Assembly: GCF_030382115.1 (NCBI RefSeq)
Contig: NZ_JAUDRJ010000001.1
Coordinates: 223,570-231,524 of the forward strand
Direction: 5' to 3'
Source: Nostoc sp. GT001
GTDB lineage: Bacteria; Cyanobacteriota; Cyanobacteriia; Cyanobacteriales; Nostocaceae
DNA: 7,955 bases
The notes below the pieces were generated by a model, which did no database searches, had not been told where the DNA came from, and saw only the letters and a list, made by a program, of their open reading frames with translations. This document shows, in pieces, positions 1 through 5,348 of the stretch (within the stretch, counting starts at the first letter, position 1; each line of letters opens with the position of its first letter). A program made the position numbers and the translations under genes.

Positions 1-3
1 AAT

Positions 4-429
4 ATGATTACCACACTTTCTCTTCAAGAAGCCCAGTTGGATAATCCAAAAGAGAAAATTCTCCTCCCTCCAACAGACCCCAATGCAGAAGTGCAAGAGA
101 TTCCTCCCTACAAACTCGTATACGTGGATGGAGCTTGCCCCAGAGTTTATCGCGTGTACAAAGGTCATTCAATGCTGGGAGTGATATTTCAACACATTAC
201 TCATTGGTCAAATGCAGTAGATAAGATTCGATACGCCGAGTCGCTAAATGCAGCAGTGGGATTGAACGACTTCATGGTGATGACAGGTAGATTAACAGCG
301 GCTACAGAAAAACCACCCACAGAAGAAGAGTTGCTAGATATTGAATTTGACGCGCTGACAAATGAAGAATGGGAACGGTTGAAGAAATACGTACCAATGC
401 CAGAAACTAGCGATTTGGTAGCAGCGTAA
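4..429 (+). CDS. Hypothetical protein, 141 aa (start may lie outside the window)
   Basis: I do not recognise a family. The product is 141 aa, soluble and acidic toward the C-terminus (a Glu/Asp-rich stretch around residues 104-125), with no membrane segment, signal peptide or cysteine cluster. The central part (about residues 35-95) is a mixed sequence with aromatic residues, starting YKLVYVDGACPRVYRVY, and could be a small alpha/beta fold; that is inference. The ATG is only three bases from the window edge, so no ribosome site can be judged and a longer N-terminus is possible. The reading frame closes cleanly with TAA just before a strong hairpin at 435-456, and codon use looks like that of the downstream small genes. 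It may be the last gene of a transcription unit that begins outside the window. Confidence 0.7.
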   Translation: MITTLSLQEAQLDNPKEKILLPPTDPNAEVQEIPPYKLVYVDGACPRVYRVYKGHSMLGVIFQHITHWSNAVDKIRYAESLNAAVGLNDFMVMTGRLTAATEKPPTEEELLDIEFDALTNEEWERLKKYVPMPETSDLVAA

Positions 430-434
430 AAAAT

Positions 435-456
435 AGGTGGGCAGGAAAACCCACCT
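435..456. terminator. Hairpin after the first gene, possible terminator
   Basis: AGGTGGG (435-441) pairs perfectly with CCCACCT (450-456) around an 8-base loop, six bases after the stop codon of the first gene. There is no T-run on the plus strand after the stem. Read on the minus strand the hairpin is followed by TATTTTTTA, so it matches an intrinsic terminator better in that direction. It may work both ways or simply protect the 3' end of the first transcript. Confidence 0.45.
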
Positions 457-525
457 CTAAAGTAAAGAGCAAAATCAATTTCTCAGTTTATCTGAATACA
501 ACCACGCAACTCATCGGATAAATCA

Positions 526-741
526 ATGAAACCGATAGAAATACTGAAACAGTTTAACTCGTGCTATCTGAACATTCAGGCGATCGCTCAAGATGAAAAT
601 TGGCTCAAGTTGATTGCTGATAAAAGGATTGACCCAGAGGCAGCAACTCACGTAGGTGATACATTGCATTACTTGGGTGAGGCAATGGGTTGTGTAGAAG
701 AAATTGTTGAAGTCAAGTTTAATCAAGAGGTAGAAGTATGA
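526..741 (+). CDS. Small hypothetical protein, 71 aa
   Basis: No family is recognised. The product is small, acidic and probably helical (residues 4-35 and 43-65 read as two helices), with no membrane segment. It contains a HIP1 octamer at 580-587 inside the coding region. No strong Shine-Dalgarno sequence precedes the ATG. Its last codon and stop overlap the ATG of the next gene by four bases (ATGA at 738-741), so the two are very likely co-translated and the downstream product may be its functional partner. The minus-strand frame over the same bases is less plausible, because the overlap with the next gene and its ribosome site support the plus strand. Confidence 0.65.
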   Translation: MKPIEILKQFNSCYLNIQAIAQDENWLKLIADKRIDPEAATHVGDTLHYLGEAMGCVEEIVEVKFNQEVEV

Positions 742-983
742 AACTCTACGCAACCAGTATTCCTCAATTTTTGCCAACTTGGGCAACTGTTGTATCGAAT
801 AATGCAGGTTTGATGGAGATAGAAATTAATGATGAAGACCCTGGTTTTCATTCAATAATTGAGGAACTATCTACTGAAATTGAGCCAGGAATTATTGGTG
901 TAAAAGCTAGTGATTTATGTACAAGACTCAGCATTGAGATGGTTGATAATAGTGAAGAAAATCACTTAGAGAATGAGATTTAA
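738..983 (+). CDS. Small acidic hypothetical protein, 81 aa
   Basis: No family is recognised. The ATG overlaps the previous stop codon (ATGA), and AGAGGT about ten bases upstream is a good ribosome site, so this start is well supported. The product is strongly acidic, especially residues 26-45 and the C-terminal 12 residues, with no membrane segment. The N-terminus (MKLYATSIPQFLPTWATVV) is more hydrophobic but does not look like a signal peptide. The TAA at 981-983 is followed immediately, in the same frame, by another 39 sense codons ending at 1103. The gene could therefore have been longer before a nonsense change, or a separate small gene starts there. Confidence 0.65.
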   Translation: MKLYATSIPQFLPTWATVVSNNAGLMEIEINDEDPGFHSIIEELSTEIEPGIIGVKASDLCTRLSIEMVDNSEENHLENEI

Positions 984-1103
984 TTGCTCAAGCCGCAGGA
1001 ATTAAAAACACTTCTAGAAGCAGAGATTAAAAAGCGGCTATATCAACTCGAAGTGCTGAAATACGAATTAAAAACAATTCCTGGAATTGTCATAAATAGC
1101 TAA
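984..1103 (+). CDS. Possible 39 aa helical micro-protein, or in-frame tail of the previous gene
   Basis: Directly after the stop at 981-983 the same frame stays open for 39 codons and ends with TAA at 1101-1103. A TTG at 984 could start it. GAG bases about ten nucleotides upstream (inside the end of the previous gene) could serve as a weak ribosome site. The translated sequence is rich in Leu, Glu and Lys (LKTLLEAEIKKRLYQLEVLK) and reads as one amphipathic helix, which is unlike random translation. Two readings fit: a separate micro-protein, or the tail of an originally longer 738-1103 gene cut by a nonsense change. The sequence alone does not decide. Confidence 0.35.
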   Translation: MLKPQELKTLLEAEIKKRLYQLEVLKYELKTIPGIVINS

Positions 1104-1122
1104 GTCGAACAGTATCCAGTAT

Positions 1123-1153
1123 CAACGCAATTTTTAGCAACAACAACGCAATT
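1123..1153 (+). repeat. 10-bp direct repeat just upstream of the 252 aa gene
   Basis: CAACGCAATT occurs at 1123-1132 and again at 1144-1153, ending right at the ATG. The copies are 21 bases apart, about two turns of the helix, a spacing compatible with side-by-side protein binding. The stretch is low in complexity (CAA-rich), so chance duplication is possible. No Shine-Dalgarno sequence is visible here. Confidence 0.35.
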
Positions 1154-1912
1154 ATGGAAATCATCAAAATCAACAACAGCGTCTTTCTCATCCCACCCAG
1201 CCAACCGAAACTACAAGCGAATTGCGCTAAAGAGTACGGGCAATTTCTTCTCGATTGTCCCCCAAAATTGACAATTCTAGAAGCACAAGCAGGAGGATAT
1301 CTCAAAGGTAACAAGGCTGATTTTGCGATCGCAATCTCCCGCCCTGACCGTGCATTGACTATCAACGAGAACTTCACCAATGAACCATTTACCGAACTTT
1401 GGGTAATTCCTGTTGCTGGCGGACTAAAAGACCAGTTTAAGGGGCCAGCCTCTATGCTGCTTTCTTTCCTGATCCACCGCCGCAGTAAAGACAATTTCGC
1501 CGGACTGTACAATCACTTCGCCCATCGTGCTTTCCAGCAGTGGTGTGAGGAAGGGATGCCGGAAGATCCCAAAGAGTTCTGTTATCAGGCGATCGCTAGC
1601 GTACTCAAAAACTACATTTTCTGTGCTGAGTTTCAGAAAGTGGAAGGGGCGCTAGGAACGTACTGGTTCATTCAGTGGAGCTATCGCAATCCTCAATCTG
1701 ATTTTGAAAAAGACGCACTCGTTGCAGCCGAGATGATTCGCTCTGGTGCTGAATCTGGGGCAACAGTTCACTGGGTGACGAATGATACTTATGAGCGATG
1801 GGCTAGTAATGCTGTCACTGCACCAGCATTATCCCCGGTTTCGGAAACTGAGGCACGGCTATCTCTGCAAGCGCAGAATCAGACAGTTATGCCGCAAGTT
1901 AACAAGCGGTAA
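1154..1912 (+). CDS. Hypothetical protein, 252 aa, cyanobacterial accessory type
   Basis: This is the largest gene of the left block. I do not recognise a named domain. The product is soluble. A mixed alpha/beta body covers about residues 1-120, with the motif ELWVIPVAGGLKDQF near residues 81-95. A helical part rich in aromatic residues follows at about 120-215, and the Ala/Gln-rich C-terminal tail of about 35 residues looks disordered. Cysteines are scattered (residues 24, 35, 131, 143 and 157) and do not form a metal site. The ATG follows a 10-bp direct repeat and has no clear ribosome site. It sits 50 bases after the possible micro-protein gene and before a hairpin at 1927-1948, so it may end a transcription unit. 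It contains two HIP1 sites, which argues that it is long resident in a cyanobacterial genome. I infer no function. Confidence 0.75.
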   Translation: MEIIKINNSVFLIPPSQPKLQANCAKEYGQFLLDCPPKLTILEAQAGGYLKGNKADFAIAISRPDRALTINENFTNEPFTELWVIPVAGGLKDQFKGPASMLLSFLIHRRSKDNFAGLYNHFAHRAFQQWCEEGMPEDPKEFCYQAIASVLKNYIFCAEFQKVEGALGTYWFIQWSYRNPQSDFEKDALVAAEMIRSGAESGATVHWVTNDTYERWASNAVTAPALSPVSETEARLSLQAQNQTVMPQVNKR

Positions 1913-1926
1913 TTAGACACGGAAAA

Positions 1927-1948
1927 GGCGATTCACCTTTGAGTCGCC
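1927..1948 (+). terminator. Strong intergenic hairpin, possible terminator or attenuator
   Basis: GGCGATTCA (1927-1935) pairs with TGAGTCGCC (1940-1948) around a CCTT loop, a 9-bp stem with one G-T pair, 14 bases after the 252 aa gene. The following ACTACATAAATT is AT-rich but lacks a T-run, so it is not a textbook intrinsic terminator. It could act as an attenuator or a 3'-end stabiliser between this gene and the one at 1979. Confidence 0.45.
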
Positions 1949-1978
1949 ACTACATAAATTAGCGGTTCAAACAAGTCA

Positions 1979-2248
1979 ATGAAAATCGGTACTGTTTCAA
2001 TTAACTATTCGAGAAAGTTTAACTTGGGTAATTATGAATCTCTCGAATTGGGCTGCTCACTTTGGGCACAAGTGGAGGATGAAGAAGATGCAGATGGTGT
2101 AGTTCAATTTCTCTATCATCAAGCAAAAGCAGCAGTTAAAGAGGCTGCAATACCTGTAATTAAAGCGAACGAATTCCAGATTAGCAAAGCCAAATCTCAG
2201 CGCAAAGTAGTAACTGATGAAGGTGTTGCAGAAATAGATAATTTTTGA
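1979..2248 (+). CDS. Conserved-looking hypothetical protein, 89 aa
   Basis: No named family is recognised, although the N-terminal sequence (MKIGTVSINYSRKFNLGNYE) resembles short uncharacterised proteins I associate with cyanobacterial plasmids and islands; that resemblance is from memory and unchecked. Residues 1-35 read as beta strands (a Tyr/Leu-rich alternating pattern), then an acidic turn EDEEDADG (about 34-41), then a helix (about 41-60), then a Lys-rich tail. There is no membrane segment or cysteine cluster. No strong ribosome site precedes the ATG. Its stop overlaps or lies close to the start of the next gene, so the pair is likely one operon downstream of the hairpin at 1927-1948. 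Confidence 0.65.
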   Translation: MKIGTVSINYSRKFNLGNYESLELGCSLWAQVEDEEDADGVVQFLYHQAKAAVKEAAIPVIKANEFQISKAKSQRKVVTDEGVAEIDNF

Positions 2249-2259
2249 GCCAATCAAAC

Positions 2260-2598
2260 ATGAAACAACTAACAGGTTTTACTCCCGTTGCAGCATTACC
2301 ACCATCTACTGCGGCTTCTGCTAAACAACAACTGCTAGAAACAATTGAATGGCTTCACAAAGAAGGTGCTGCTACTGAAATCAATCTCAAACTTTTGACT
2401 GCAATTGTCGAATCAATTCTTTGCTCGGAAGAATCATACAGCAGATTTTTACAGTGTGGTTTTGATGCAGCCATTGAGTTTTTCGATACCAATTCTCAAA
2501 ACTGGGAGTTTGAAGAATCAATCTTATCACCTCATAATCCCAAGAATTGGGATGAATACAAGCAGCTACAACAAAAACGGGTTTTGTCACAGTCATAG
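2260..2598 (+). CDS. Hypothetical protein, about 112 aa
   Basis: No family is recognised. Residues from about 20 onward read as mostly alpha-helical (LLETIEWLHKEGAATEINLK and beyond), with an acidic second half and a basic C-terminal end (KQLQQKRVLSQS). There is no membrane segment. Two starts are possible: ATG at 2260, chosen because GAG lies ten bases upstream, or TTG at 2245, which overlaps the previous stop (TTGA) and would add five residues. Either way it is coupled to the 89 aa gene. It ends ten bases before an ATG at 2609 that probably began the small gene broken by the outer insertion element. Confidence 0.6.
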   Translation: MKQLTGFTPVAALPPSTAASAKQQLLETIEWLHKEGAATEINLKLLTAIVESILCSEESYSRFLQCGFDAAIEFFDTNSQNWEFEESILSPHNPKNWDEYKQLQQKRVLSQS

Positions 2599-2608
2599 TT
2601 TCAAGAAT

Positions 2609-2627
2609 ATGAAAAAATCAATTTCTA
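2609..2627 (+). pseudogene. Probable 5' stub of a small gene split by the outer element
   Basis: ATG at 2609 opens a frame reading MKKSIST before the leader of the outer tnpB. If the element begins at about 2628, the stub joins in frame to the sequence resuming at 5349 and gives MKKSISTEIRTILQ, a sensible N-terminus. The exact left junction is uncertain by a few bases and the ribosome site is weak, so this is a proposal. Confidence 0.3.
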
Positions 2628-2657
2628 CACTTCTACGCCGAAAGCGAGGTGATAAAA

Positions 2658-2951
2658 ATGCTAGTCCGATGGAACTTTAAGTTAAAACCCTGTCAGCTTC
2701 AACAAGCAAAAATGTCACAGTGGTTAATCACTCTCAAGAAGCATAGAAACTATGCACTTAGAGAACGAGAGATTGGATACAATACTAATAATCAGAATGC
2801 TGATCAACCAGTTAATTATGCTTGGGGTAGTTACTGCGATCTGAAAACCAGAGTCGAATATGGTGGGTATTGTCCACTAACTTGCCCTGTGTTGAAACAT
2901 GGTGTTATTCCAACTGATCTAAATATTGCCCTGAAAACAACGAGAGCATGA
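2658..2951 (+). pseudogene. tnpB: TnpB N-terminal fragment of the outer element
   Basis: The 97 aa fragment begins MLVRWNFKLKPCQLQQAKMS, the typical opening of a cyanobacterial TnpB (wedge/REC region), and stays similar to that family through about residue 92 (PTDLNIALKT). Then the match stops and a TGA follows at 2949-2951. The ATG at 2658 is preceded by GAGGTGAT, a strong ribosome site with good spacing. A GTG at 2649 would add three residues and overlaps that site, so it is not preferred. Intact relatives would continue for roughly 100 more residues before the part that resumes at 4436. The fragment lacks all nuclease residues. Both remaining frames are still open, so the damage appears recent. 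Confidence 0.8.
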
Positions 2952-3040
2952 AAGCCCTTGAGAAACAGCAACGCAGTTGCGTGTTTCGTGCTTTAGACAG
3001 GGGATGAAATGCGATACGGCGGGATTTATCCCGCATTCCC
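2951..3040 (+). other. Structured leader or left end of the inner element (two hairpins)
   Basis: The first structure is AAAGC (2951-2955), GAAAC (2962-2966) and GCAAC (2968-2972), pairing with GTTGC (2976-2980), GTTTC (2983-2987) and GCTTT (2990-2994). This is an imperfect palindrome of the kind found at IS605 left ends. The second is a perfect stem, GCGGGAT (3019-3025) with ATCCCGC (3028-3034), around a two-base loop, and outer bases GGGGAT/ATTCCCC may also pair around it. The stretch from about 2952 to 3107 holds no gene. It could be the transposase-recognised left end, a leader controlling tnpB, or both. Confidence 0.5.
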
Positions 3041-3092
3041 CACGTAATCTTAATATTGTAAAGATGCAAGCAATGAGATAATTAATAATACT

Positions 3093-3102
3093 AAGGGGGT
3101 GA
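3093..3102 (+). promoter_or_regulatory. Ribosome binding site that decides the inner tnpB start
   Basis: AAGGGGGTGA is a near-perfect match to the 16S anti-Shine-Dalgarno complement. It lies at ideal distance from TTG at 3108 (eight bases after the AAGGGGG core). It overlaps the alternative GTG at 3099, which cannot use it. This favours TTG, whose product starts LYGCQQVLI, the usual beginning of this TnpB clade. Confidence 0.7.
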
Positions 3103-3107
3103 TTTAT

Positions 3108-4403
3108 TTGTACGGTTGTCAACAAGTTTTGATTCATGTGGATAAAAACTTAAAAGCGATTTTAGAATTTATCTGTTCTGAAGCAAACAAACTATCAAAT
3201 TGTGCCGTCTACTATGCTCGTCAAATATGGTTTAAGGGCAAACGCTATATAACCAAGTTTGAGCTAGATAGCGAAATGAAATCAAATCGTCATTTCCAAA
3301 CACTCTACTCTCAGGCAGCACAACAATTGTGTCGTTCTGTGTATGAGTCCTTTGCATCATTTAAACAGCTTAACGCTTTGTACAATCGTGGTAAGTTAGC
3401 GGATAAACCTAGACCACCAAAGTACAGAAAGAATGGTTTTAATCTAGTTAGTTATCCAAAACAAGCACTAAAGCTAAATGATGGACAGATTAGAATACCT
3501 CTCGGATCTCAAGTAAAAGCTTGGTTTAAGCTAGATTCTTTCTCTCTACCAATGCCGTCAAATTTAAGATTTGATGATATTAAAGAGGTAAGAATTCTAC
3601 CTAGAAACCGTTGTTTTTATGCGGAGTTTGTTTACAAAACTACTACGGTAAAACCAGATGTGGATAAAAGCAATGTACTGGGTATTGACCACGGACTAAA
3701 CAACTGGTTAACCTGCCTTTCTAACGTAGGTACAAGTTTCATTGTTGATGGCAAACACATTAAAAGCTTAAATCGTTGGTATAACAAACAAGTAGCGACG
3801 ATTAAAGAAAATAAACCTCAAGGGTTTTGGTCTAATAAACTTGCCACCATCACCGAGAAACGTAACCGCCAAATCAGAGATGCTATCAATCAAGTGGGAA
3901 GAATTGTTATTAACCACTGTCTAGATAATCGCATTGGTAGAGTTATTTTTGGATGGGGGCAAGGTATCAAACAAGAGATTAATTTAGGAAAGAAACGCAA
4001 TCAACAATTTGTTCAAATCCCAACTGCTAGACTCAAAGGGCGAATTGAGCAACTATGCCAACAGTACAGCATTGAGTTTGTAGAAACAGAAGAAGCAAAC
4101 ACCTCTACTGCATCGTTTGTAGATGCTGATACACTCCCAAAACACGGTGAAAAACCCGATAGCTGGAAATCTTCTGGTCGCAGAATAAAGCGTGGACTGT
4201 TTAGAACAGCAATGAACTGGTACATCAATGCAGATTGCAATGGTGCTGCCAACATCATCCGCAAAGTAAGCACAACACTTGGACTTGATTTAAGTGGAGT
4301 GTCTAGGGGTGCTTTGACTCACCCCACCCGGATCTGTATCTGGGTGACAGCTAAAAAGAAGCCGAGCGACGTGGTTTTAACCCGTCGCGTAGCATCCTTT
4401 TAG
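3108..4403 (+). CDS. tnpB: TnpB, RNA-guided nuclease of the inner element (variant active site)
   Basis: 431 aa, apparently full length. TnpB proteins are RNA-guided DNA endonucleases of IS200/IS605 elements and ancestors of Cas12; they use an omega-RNA from the element's 3' end. Visible from the TTG start: the N-terminal wedge/REC region (1-185), Ruv[13 protein letters not shown] with Asp194, and Ruv[15 protein letters not shown] with Asp376. Two oddities stand out. The usual RuvC-II Glu-Asp-Leu position reads FGWGQG (281-286). The usual CxxC...CxxC zinc ribbon between RuvC-II and RuvC-III is absent; instead there is [13 protein letters not shown] (325-337) and a Ser/Arg/Lys-rich loop. A glutamate at 326-329 may replace the RuvC-II residue, as in TnpB groups with a relocated glutamate. 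The gene ends at the right-end guide GAAT, so its 3' part overlaps the presumed omega-RNA. I recall this clade as common in cyanobacteria. Confidence 0.85.
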   Translation: MYGCQQVLIHVDKNLKAILEFICSEANKLSNCAVYYARQIWFKGKRYITKFELDSEMKSNRHFQTLYSQAAQQLCRSVYESFASFKQLNALYNRGKLADKPRPPKYRKNGFNLVSYPKQALKLNDGQIRIPLGSQVKAWFKLDSFSLPMPSNLRFDDIKEVRILPRNRCFYAEFVYKTTTVKPDVDKSNVLGIDHGLNNWLTCLSNVGTSFIVDGKHIKSLNRWYNKQVATIKENKPQGFWSNKLATITEKRNRQIRDAINQVGRIVINHCLDNRIGRVIFGWGQGIKQEINLGKKRNQQFVQIPTARLKGRIEQLCQQYSIEFVETEEANTSTASFVDADTLPKHGEKPDSWKSSGRRIKRGLFRTAMNWYINADCNGAANIIRKVSTTLGLDLSGVSRGALTHPTRICIWVTAKKKPSDVVLTRRVASF

Positions 4404-4451
4404 AATCCCCCGAATTCATTCGGGGGAGTAGTCAATGGTTCTTATCGATGT
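4280..4451 (+). ncRNA. Presumed omega-RNA (reRNA) of the inner TnpB, with guide
   Basis: TnpB omega-RNAs are made from the 3' end of tnpB through the right end, and the guide is the flanking DNA. This region is unusually rich in stems: GGGGTG/CACCCC (4306-4311 with 4320-4325), ACCCGGAT/ATCTGGGT (4326-4333 with 4338-4345, one G-T pair), and GCGACG plus GGTT with AACC plus CGTCGC (4366-4371 and 4373-4376 with 4379-4388, one bulged T). The right-end hairpin follows. The 5' limit is a guess. The guide would begin at 4436 and reads TGGTTCTTATCGATGT, which is outer tnpB sequence. Confidence 0.5.
4403..4435 (+). repeat. Right end of the inner element (subterminal hairpin and cleavage site)
   Basis: GAAT (4403-4406) lies directly before CCCCCGAAT (4407-4415), which pairs perfectly with ATTCGGGGG (4418-4426) around a two-base loop. 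AGTAG and TCAA (4432-4435) complete the end. In IS608 the right-end guide is GAAT and the cleaved sequence is TCAA, so this is a close match. The boundary is confirmed because outer TnpB coding sequence resumes at the next base. Confidence 0.8.
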
Positions 4452-5314
4452 TAGTTCAAATACCCCAAGAACTACCGAAAGAAAAGTCAATATCTCAAAT
4501 CAAATCAGTAGTCGGGATTGATGTTGGTGTGAATAAGCTTGTAGCTTTATCAGATGGTAGTTTTGTCGAAAATATTAGAGTTACAACTAACATCAAAACA
4601 TCTAGACGTTTAACTATGCGTCAACGTGCCATAAGCCGCAAGCGCCAGGGTTCTCAAAACAAAAACAAGGCATACGCTAGAATTGCCAGAAAACAACATA
4701 AATTAGCACAACATCGAGACGGCTACAATTGGCAAGCAGCCAGTAAGATTGTCAAAACTGCTGATGCTGTTGGACGTGAAGACCTAAACATCAAGAACAT
4801 GGTTAAGCGTGCCAAACCAAAACGTGATGGCAAAGGTGGATATAAGAGAAATGGTGCTAGTCGCAAGAGTGGTTTAAACAAGGCTATCCTTGATTGTGCT
4901 TGGGGTGATTTATTCGCCAAAATTGCTTGGTTAGCTGCTAAATCTGGTAAACCAGTTATTCTAGTTAATCCCAAGCATAGCAGTCAGGAATGTCCACAGT
5001 GCAGACATACTGACAAGAGTAATCGCAGTGGAGAAAAATTTCTCTGTACTAACTGTGGATACACACAACACGCTGACACAAAAGCTTCTCGAACAATTGC
5101 AAAACGTGTGGGATTAGTCTTCCCTAAAAACATTAAAAAGACTCTACCGGGGGACTCTCGGAAAGTTATGCCTGTGAAGATATCGCTACCGATGGGTGGG
5201 GAGTCCAGGAACCATGCCTATGAGTCATTGAATATTCAGTTAAGTTTATTCGATTTAACCCAATATACAGTGGCTGACAGTCGGATATCTAAGAGATACG
5301 GCAAAAACTTTTAG
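4436..5314 (+). pseudogene. tnpB: TnpB C-terminal fragment of the outer element (full RuvC core, no N-terminus)
   Basis: The frame resumes at 4436 directly after the inner element (WFLS, then ATG at 4448). Numbered from that ATG (288 aa), it holds Ruv[11 protein letters not shown] with Asp25, RuvC-II GREDLNI with Glu111, a zinc ribbon with Cys182, Cys185, Cys200 and Cys203, and Ruv[14 protein letters not shown] with Asp210. The C-terminal tail contains LSLFDL. All three catalytic acids and the zinc ribbon are present. However, the wedge/REC half needed for guide and target binding is missing, and no ribosome site precedes ATG 4448. It is therefore most likely a dead remnant. The last helix would normally say DRDxNAA, so this belongs to the HADT subgroup. 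It is clearly from a different TnpB clade than the inner protein. Confidence 0.8.
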
Positions 5315-5315
5315 A

Positions 5316-5348
5316 GAATCTGTGTGTCTTTAGATCGCAGAGCGTCAA
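5316..5348 (+). repeat. Right end of the outer element
   Basis: GAAT (5316-5319) is followed by a stem CTGTG/CGCAG (5320-5324 with 5336-5340, one G-T pair; ATCT/AGAT at 5318-5321 with 5332-5335 is an alternative), then AGCG and TCAA (5345-5348). The order and spacing copy the inner element's right end, though the stem is weaker. Host sequence should resume at 5349. Confidence 0.6.

Larger units (their letters stand above)
580..1596. repeat. HIP1 octamers (three copies)
   Basis: GCGATCGC occurs at 580-587, 1325-1332 and 1589-1596. This is the highly iterated palindrome typical of many cyanobacterial genomes, and it is the clearest direct sign of a cyanobacterial host. I saw none in the insertion elements or to the right of them. 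Confidence 0.85.
2945..4435 (+). mobile_element. Inner IS200/IS605-type tnpB-only element nested in the outer tnpB
   Basis: The right end is placed to the base. GAAT (4403-4406) sits at the foot of a perfect 9-bp hairpin (4407-4426), followed by AGTAG and TCAA (4432-4435). Immediately after, at 4436, the outer TnpB sequence resumes in frame with [14 protein letters not shown]. The left end is only approximate. Outer TnpB similarity ends at about 2940, and a structured leader (2951-3040) follows. The cargo is a single tnpB, with no Y1 transposase gene, so movement would need TnpA supplied elsewhere. The outer gene has lost about 100 codons on the left side only. A deletion adjoining, and possibly cutting into, the left end is therefore likely. 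Confidence 0.7.
2628..5348 (+). mobile_element. Outer IS200/IS605-type tnpB-only element, interrupted by the inner element
   Basis: This element carries a tnpB (IS1341-like, no tnpA) split into an N-terminal part at 2658-2951 and a C-terminal part at 4436-5314. The right end is placed by a signature also found in the inner element: GAAT (5316-5319), a short stem CTGTG/CGCAG (5320-5324 with 5336-5340), AGCG, then TCAA (5345-5348). GAAT and TCAA match the right-end guide and cleavage sequences known from IS608. The left end is inferred. AAAG at 2641-2644 could be the left guide, and the host gene frame suggests a junction near 2627/2628. It cannot move by itself, having no Y1 transposase and a broken tnpB. 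The right end is more secure than the left. Confidence 0.6.

Noticed and set aside
523..786. Minus-strand frame of 87 codons rich in aromatic residues and cysteine
   Set aside because: It is antisense to two overlapping plus-strand genes with a good ribosome site at the junction. Its composition is what reverse-frame translation of AT-rich genes gives.
1090..1512. Minus-strand open frame of 140 codons under the 252 aa gene
   Set aside because: It lies almost wholly inside a longer plus-strand gene in the same direction as its neighbours, has no ribosome site, and its translation has no family character.
2405..2680. Plus-strand frame of 91 codons overlapping the 112 aa gene and the outer tnpB start
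   Set aside because: It is mostly a shadow of the 2260-2598 gene. Only its later ATG at 2609 is of interest, as the likely start of the interrupted gene.
3099..3107. GTG at 3099 as the inner tnpB start
   Set aside because: It overlaps the strong ribosome site AAGGGGGTGA, which serves TTG at 3108 at proper spacing. The clade's usual N-terminus matches the TTG start.
4013..4273. Minus-strand frame under the inner tnpB
   Set aside because: It is a shadow of the well-supported TnpB nuclease domain.
2628..5348. Y1 transposase (tnpA) gene accompanying the tnpB genes
   Set aside because: No frame in either element shows a HUH motif or the size of a Y1 TnpA. Both elements are tnpB-only.
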